Below are positions 60,578 through 64,000 of a stretch of DNA of 64,000 nt, in pieces. A program made the position numbers and the translations under genes. Source of the stretch: an uncultured Flammeovirgaceae bacterium (lineage in GTDB: Bacteria; Bacteroidota; Bacteroidia; Cytophagales; Cyclobacteriaceae); NCBI GenBank assembly GCA_937883755.1, contig CAKZYA010000050.1, positions 27,358 to 91,357 of the forward strand, read 5' to 3'. Each line of letters starts with the position of its first letter. The stretch's first letter is position 1. The notes beneath the pieces were generated by a model that saw only the letters and a program-made list of their open reading frames with translations, had not been told where the DNA came from and made no database searches.

Positions 60578-63529
60578 CTATTCTTTCAGCAGACGCAGCG
60601 TCTTTCGCCGATCACCTTGCTGCACCTGCATCAGATACGCTCCCTGGGGCAACTCCCGTACATCGACCTGATACGATAGCTCTTTCGGGTCTACTACCGC
60701 CTGCTGCATCAGTTTGCCCGACAAATTGTAGATCAGTACATGGGTTGGCTCGGCCTGAGATTCGCCGCTAAACTCCAGGTTCACCCAGTCTTGCACGGGA
60801 TTAGGATACACCTGTAATTGCCAATCGGTTTTCTCTTGTAATCCGGCTTCCTCGCTCAGGCTCGGGGTAGTTTCTTTAGCGGAAGCACTCTCGGTGCGGG
60901 CTACCGAGGAAGCACAGCCCACAACGTAGCCATTGCTACAGTTGAACCGGATCACCTCACACTCGTAACCGAGCCGGGCTCCTTTGATGCGACCGTAGAA
61001 CGGACGTCTGGAGAGTTTCCAGGAGACGGGTACGATGGTGCCGGGCTCTACGTCAGGGGCCCCGGCGGCTTTACACTGCCCTCGGGTGATCTCGTAGCCT
61101 TCGTCGTTGATGGCATCGGCGAAGATGGTACCGCCATCCGAAGAAATCCCCGTCACCTCAAAGCGCCAGTTGTGCTTGTACTTCAAGCCGGAGTGGGCCC
61201 GGTTGGGTAACTCACTGTGGTTCTTACGACGTCCCTGCCGCAGCGGCTTGATCGTACAATTGTTGTGGATTTCCCAGGCCCCGGGTCTACCATCGATCCG
61301 CATCCCGGTAATGACCCCTACGACGTAGGTGCCTCGTTTGCGTTTGAAATGGGCGTAGGTAGCCGGAGCAGACGCTACCACCTCAGCCAGGTCAGCCGGA
61401 AGTTCGGAAGGGGCAAACTGACAGCTCCCTTCCGAAGTCTCAAAGGTAAGGGTGGGATTACAGGCCGCCCCTCCCGAAGCTTTGACCTTAGTTCGTTTTT
61501 TCCCGTTTTCATCTAGCCAAATGATCTTGGTGGTGTTGGGCCCTTTTACAGCCTGGGTGGTGAAGTAGCTTAACCCCGGGGTGGCAATTAACTCATCGGT
61601 CTGATTGGTACCCACTACCTTGTACGTATAGGGTACCTCAAAATCATTCGGGTTGGTCACCCGCCAGCGGCGTTCCACACGGGGATTATCCGAGCATTCG
61701 GAGGTGAGATTGAGCGGTTCTACTTCGTCAGTAGACGCTACAATCACGGTTTGAGTCTGGGTGGCCTCATTGTTTGCGGCATCAGTATACACCCAGATGA
61801 TAGTGTAGGAGCCGGGCTGATCGTAACTCAATGGATCCGTGGTAATCCCCTCAATCGTAGCATTGCCACAGTTGTCGGTGGCGGTTGGGATGGTGGTGAT
61901 TGCCTCATTCACCTGCACGGTGAGTTCGGGCAGCGAGTCTACATCGGGTACGGGGGCTTCATCATCGCCTACGATGATGGTGACGGTATCGCGGTTGCTA
62001 CAGCCGTTGCCATCGGTAAAGGCATAGAGGATGCCGTGCTCGCCGATGCCCGCTACACTGGGGTCAAAAGTGCTACCATTGATGCCCGGCCCGAAGAAGC
62101 TCCCTCCGGCCGGGGACACAGAAGCCGATAGGTCTACGGCAGCATCATTGGGGCAATAGGGGCCTACCGGGTTGAAGGTAATAGCGGGCAGAGCATTCAC
62201 CACAATAGCTACGGTGGCCGTGTTCTCACAACTGTTGCCATCGGTGTAGCTATAAGTAATAGTATGCGTGCCTACTCCGGCGAGTGTTGGGTCAAAGCTA
62301 CTGCCACTGACACTTGTACTGGAGAAGGTACCTCCCGCCGGAGAAACGAAACCGGACAAATCGAACGACTCACTACCTGCACAGACGGGATCGACGGGAT
62401 TAAAGGTAACTATAGGCAAGGCATTAACCGTAATGGTGACTGCATCTTCGGCCGTGTTGCCGTTGGCATCGGTGACCAGCAAGGTATAGGTGGTGGTAGC
62501 CGTAGGTGTGGCGGTGGGGTTCGCCAAGGTGGCATCATCCAGCCCTTCGGTGGGCGACCAGGCGTAGATGTAAGGCTCGGTGCCGTTACTGGCACTGGGG
62601 CTACCCCCGATTTGTACTGATTCCCCGGCACACACTTGGGTATCACTACCCGCATCGGCTACTGGCAGGGACTGTCCTTCACTCAGGGTGGTTAGGTTCA
62701 GGGACGCCAGCCCGCCGTACTCCACGAAGTTATCGGCCTCCGACTGATTAGTGGCTGATTGCTGTTGCCAACTATTACCATCCTCAGAAGTAAAGGGAGC
62801 CAAGCTGCTTTCGGTCAGGCCGTTGAGCTCGGCATCAAAGTAGTTCAAGCGCAGGCTAGCATCCAGGTTCTGATTGTTGGTTGGACTCACCGCAAACGAG
62901 CGGAAGATACCGTTATCCTGGGGGCCGGTGAGCGTATGGGTACGGGTAATAGTAGTGCTACCCAGGTTCTGACTACTGCTAATCAGTAAGCCCAGTTTGC
63001 CCGGATTAGCGACAGAAGGAGCATTCAGATCAGCGGAGGCGGTGAGGCTACCCGGTCCGGTAGCCCGGCTGCTTTCCTGCTCATTCACTAGCTCTCCGCT
63101 ACTGCCCAAAGCCAAACTGCGGTTTTGGTTCAAATAGAGAATGCCCTGGGCGAAGCGCAGCCCGGCGGTGACGCTCACCCCATCGCGAGTCACTTTCACC
63201 GTGTCGGGATTGTTGACAATAAGGCTGTCCAGGTTGATGGAGCCACTGCCGGTTCCGTCAATGGTTTGCCCACTGCTACCCGCCAACTCTACCGTGCCAG
63301 CGGTTGTAAATAGCGGAGCATCGCTTTCTTGCAATAGGTTGCCAGTGACAACTACCTTGCCGTTGTTAGCGAAGGTTGCTCCGGCGGTGTTTTGCCAGTC
63401 GCCCTGCACGGTGAGGATGCCCTCGCCGGTCAGGGTCAGGTTACCTTGCTGATAGAGAGCGGGGTTCTGGGCCAGGGTGGGCACTACGACCAGACTGCTG
63501 AGTATGAGTATAAGAAAAAGACCTTTCAT
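60578..63529 (-). CDS. large T9SS-exported surface protein with PKD/HYR-like repeats
   Basis: A 983-aa protein: signal peptide (ends VVPTLAQ); a beta-rich N-terminal part with left-handed-helix-like repeats (LTLTGEGILTVQGDWQNTAGATFANNGKVVVTG); a PKD-like domain at about 290-365; two 75-residue repeats beginning ALPIVTFNPV and ALPAITFNPV; an HYR-like domain (about 525-600); a region of unknown fold (about 605-880); and a C-terminal type A sorting domain (QVYPNPVQDWVNLEF...MQVQQGDRRKTLRLLKE). It should be exported by the type IX system and act at the cell surface. Its G+C looks higher than that of genes to the left. Confidence 0.85.
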   Translation of the reverse strand: MKGLFLILILSSLVVVPTLAQNPALYQQGNLTLTGEGILTVQGDWQNTAGATFANNGKVVVTGNLLQESDAPLFTTAGTVELAGSSGQTIDGTGSGSINLDSLIVNNPDTVKVTRDGVSVTAGLRFAQGILYLNQNRSLALGSSGELVNEQESSRATGPGSLTASADLNAPSVANPGKLGLLISSSQNLGSTTITRTHTLTGPQDNGIFRSFAVSPTNNQNLDASLRLNYFDAELNGLTESSLAPFTSEDGNSWQQQSATNQSEADNFVEYGGLASLNLTTLSEGQSLPVADAGSDTQVCAGESVQIGGSPSASNGTEPYIYAWSPTEGLDDATLANPTATPTATTTYTLLVTDANGNTAEDAVTITVNALPIVTFNPVDPVCAGSESFDLSGFVSPAGGTFSSTSVSGSSFDPTLAGVGTHTITYSYTDGNSCENTATVAIVVNALPAITFNPVGPYCPNDAAVDLSASVSPAGGSFFGPGINGSTFDPSVAGIGEHGILYAFTDGNGCSNRDTVTIIVGDDEAPVPDVDSLPELTVQVNEAITTIPTATDNCGNATIEGITTDPLSYDQPGSYTIIWVYTDAANNEATQTQTVIVASTDEVEPLNLTSECSDNPRVERRWRVTNPNDFEVPYTYKVVGTNQTDELIATPGLSYFTTQAVKGPNTTKIIWLDENGKKRTKVKASGGAACNPTLTFETSEGSCQFAPSELPADLAEVVASAPATYAHFKRKRGTYVVGVITGMRIDGRPGAWEIHNNCTIKPLRQGRRKNHSELPNRAHSGLKYKHNWRFEVTGISSDGGTIFADAINDEGYEITRGQCKAAGAPDVEPGTIVPVSWKLSRRPFYGRIKGARLGYECEVIRFNCSNGYVVGCASSVARTESASAKETTPSLSEEAGLQEKTDWQLQVYPNPVQDWVNLEFSGESQAEPTHVLIYNLSGKLMQQAVVDPKELSYQVDVRELPQGAYLMQVQQGDRRKTLRLLKE

Positions 63530-63533
63530 AAGA

Positions 63534-64000
63534 TTATTGATTAGAAGCCGAGGCTTGGGTTTGCTGATTCAGTAGGTTTTCCAGGGCTTGCAGGCGGTGT
63601 TGCAGCGAGCCGAGTTGATCCAGTTGGGTTTGCTGAGCAGCATTATCCTGTGTCAAGCGAGCATTCTCAGCTTGCAGGGCTTTAATCAGTTCCTGCTGCT
63701 CTTGCACGGCCTGTACCAGCGGTACTACAAAGGTGGCGTAGCTGAGTTGATAGTGGTCGTTTTCGCTCTGGGGGCGGATGATTCCGTTGAACTGGTAACC
63801 CAGTGCCTTAGCCACTTCCTCTACTTCCTGGGCAATAAAACCCGTCTCGCGGGGCTGGGCTAAGGGGGATGGCTGGCTCTCGTCTTCTTCTCCCTGCAAA
63901 AAGGCGTGTAAAGCAGCACGGTCAACTTGGTAGCTCACCGGGCGCAGGCGGGTGACAAACTCCAGGCCGGGCACATCTTCGGCTACTTCTCGCTTAAAGC
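63534..64000 (-). CDS. S74 intramolecular-chaperone (endosialidase tail) protein, N-terminal part beyond the window
   Basis: Only the C-terminal 155 or so codons are seen, and the frame is open to the right edge (ends upstream with FKREVAEDVPGLEFVTRLRPVSYQ), so a start codon near 63974 is not real. The segment GLEFVTRLRPVSYQVD, then ETGFIAQEVEEVAKALGY, is the S74 peptidase chaperone domain, which trims itself off folded phage-tail or surface fibres. A coiled coil (QEQQELIKALQAENARL) and Gln-rich tail follow. Its stop is 4 bases from the next gene's start, so the two form an operon. Confidence 0.85.
   Translation of the reverse strand, partial: FKREVAEDVPGLEFVTRLRPVSYQVDRAALHAFLQGEEDESQPSPLAQPRETGFIAQEVEEVAKALGYQFNGIIRPQSENDHYQLSYATFVVPLVQAVQEQQELIKALQAENARLTQDNAAQQTQLDQLGSLQHRLQALENLLNQQTQASASNQ

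Noticed and set aside
60375..60671. Open frame of about 98 codons over the C-rich gap and the 3' end of the 983-aa gene
   Set aside because: It runs antisense into a clear gene, has no family sign and is made of low-complexity GGAGC/GGGGC units.

Overview
The window looks like a chromosome segment of a marine or soil Bacteroidota, most likely a Cytophagales-type bacterium. The signs are SusC/SusD outer-membrane pairs, many Cys-anchored lipoproteins, Por-type (T9SS) C-terminal sorting domains on secreted proteins, a fused CcoNO cbb3 oxidase, promoters of the TAnnTTTG type and very little Shine-Dalgarno sequence. The assignment is an inference from gene content. No rRNA, intact tRNA, CRISPR array or complete insertion sequence was seen.

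Layout. 1-3.4 kb: a Clp/Hsp100 ATPase cut by the left edge (ClpV-like) and an unknown 226-aa protein. 3.4-10 kb: sugar-related genes (sulfatase lipoprotein, GH92 mannosidase, galactose mutarotase lipoprotein) around an ECF sigma factor with a membrane partner. 10-23 kb: an outer-membrane barrel protein, a class A beta-lactamase, a sodium/solute symporter preceded by a 39-aa membrane protein, a lipoprotein gene broken by an in-frame stop, a TrpF-like protein without its catalytic residues, a T9SS-exported subtilisin, Rpe, a TonB receptor and an AsmA-like protein. 23-27 kb: a polysaccharide flippase, a glycosyltransferase and NspC. 27-38.6 kb: a polysaccharide-use-like locus with a divergent LacI regulator, a palindromic operator, SusC, SusD, a 12-repeat FG-GAP/ASPIC lipoprotein and a heparinase II/III-like protein. 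38.6-47 kb: a CI-like S24 repressor facing a small HTH gene, a CHASE3/GAF sensor and small envelope or stress proteins.

47-60 kb is the best-understood block: a cbb3 oxidase operon read leftward (ccoS, ccoNO, ccoQ, ccoP, ccoG, ccoH, safE, hemN), preceded by ccoI and DUF2490, with a divergent Crp/Fnr regulator and a universal-stress-like gene. The promoters of ccoS, ccoI and the stress-like gene each carry a TGA-N6-TCA palindrome whose centre lies exactly 33 bp from the centre of a TAnnTTTG-like -7 element. The ccoS and ccoI promoters also share a second box 22 bp further out and a 50-bp distance to the start codon. This points to an oxygen-responsive class II regulon run by the neighbouring Fnr-like protein, and it also fixes three start codons.

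60-64 kb: after a terminator and a short tRNA-Met-like fragment the base composition rises visibly in G+C, and a 983-aa T9SS-exported PKD/HYR-type protein follows an S74 intramolecular-chaperone protein that runs off the right edge. I found no clear new defence or secretion system. The most promising leads are the Fnr regulon with fixed geometry, the catalytically dead TrpF-like protein, the symporter with its micro-subunit and coiled-coil insert, and the tRNA-fragment/composition boundary.
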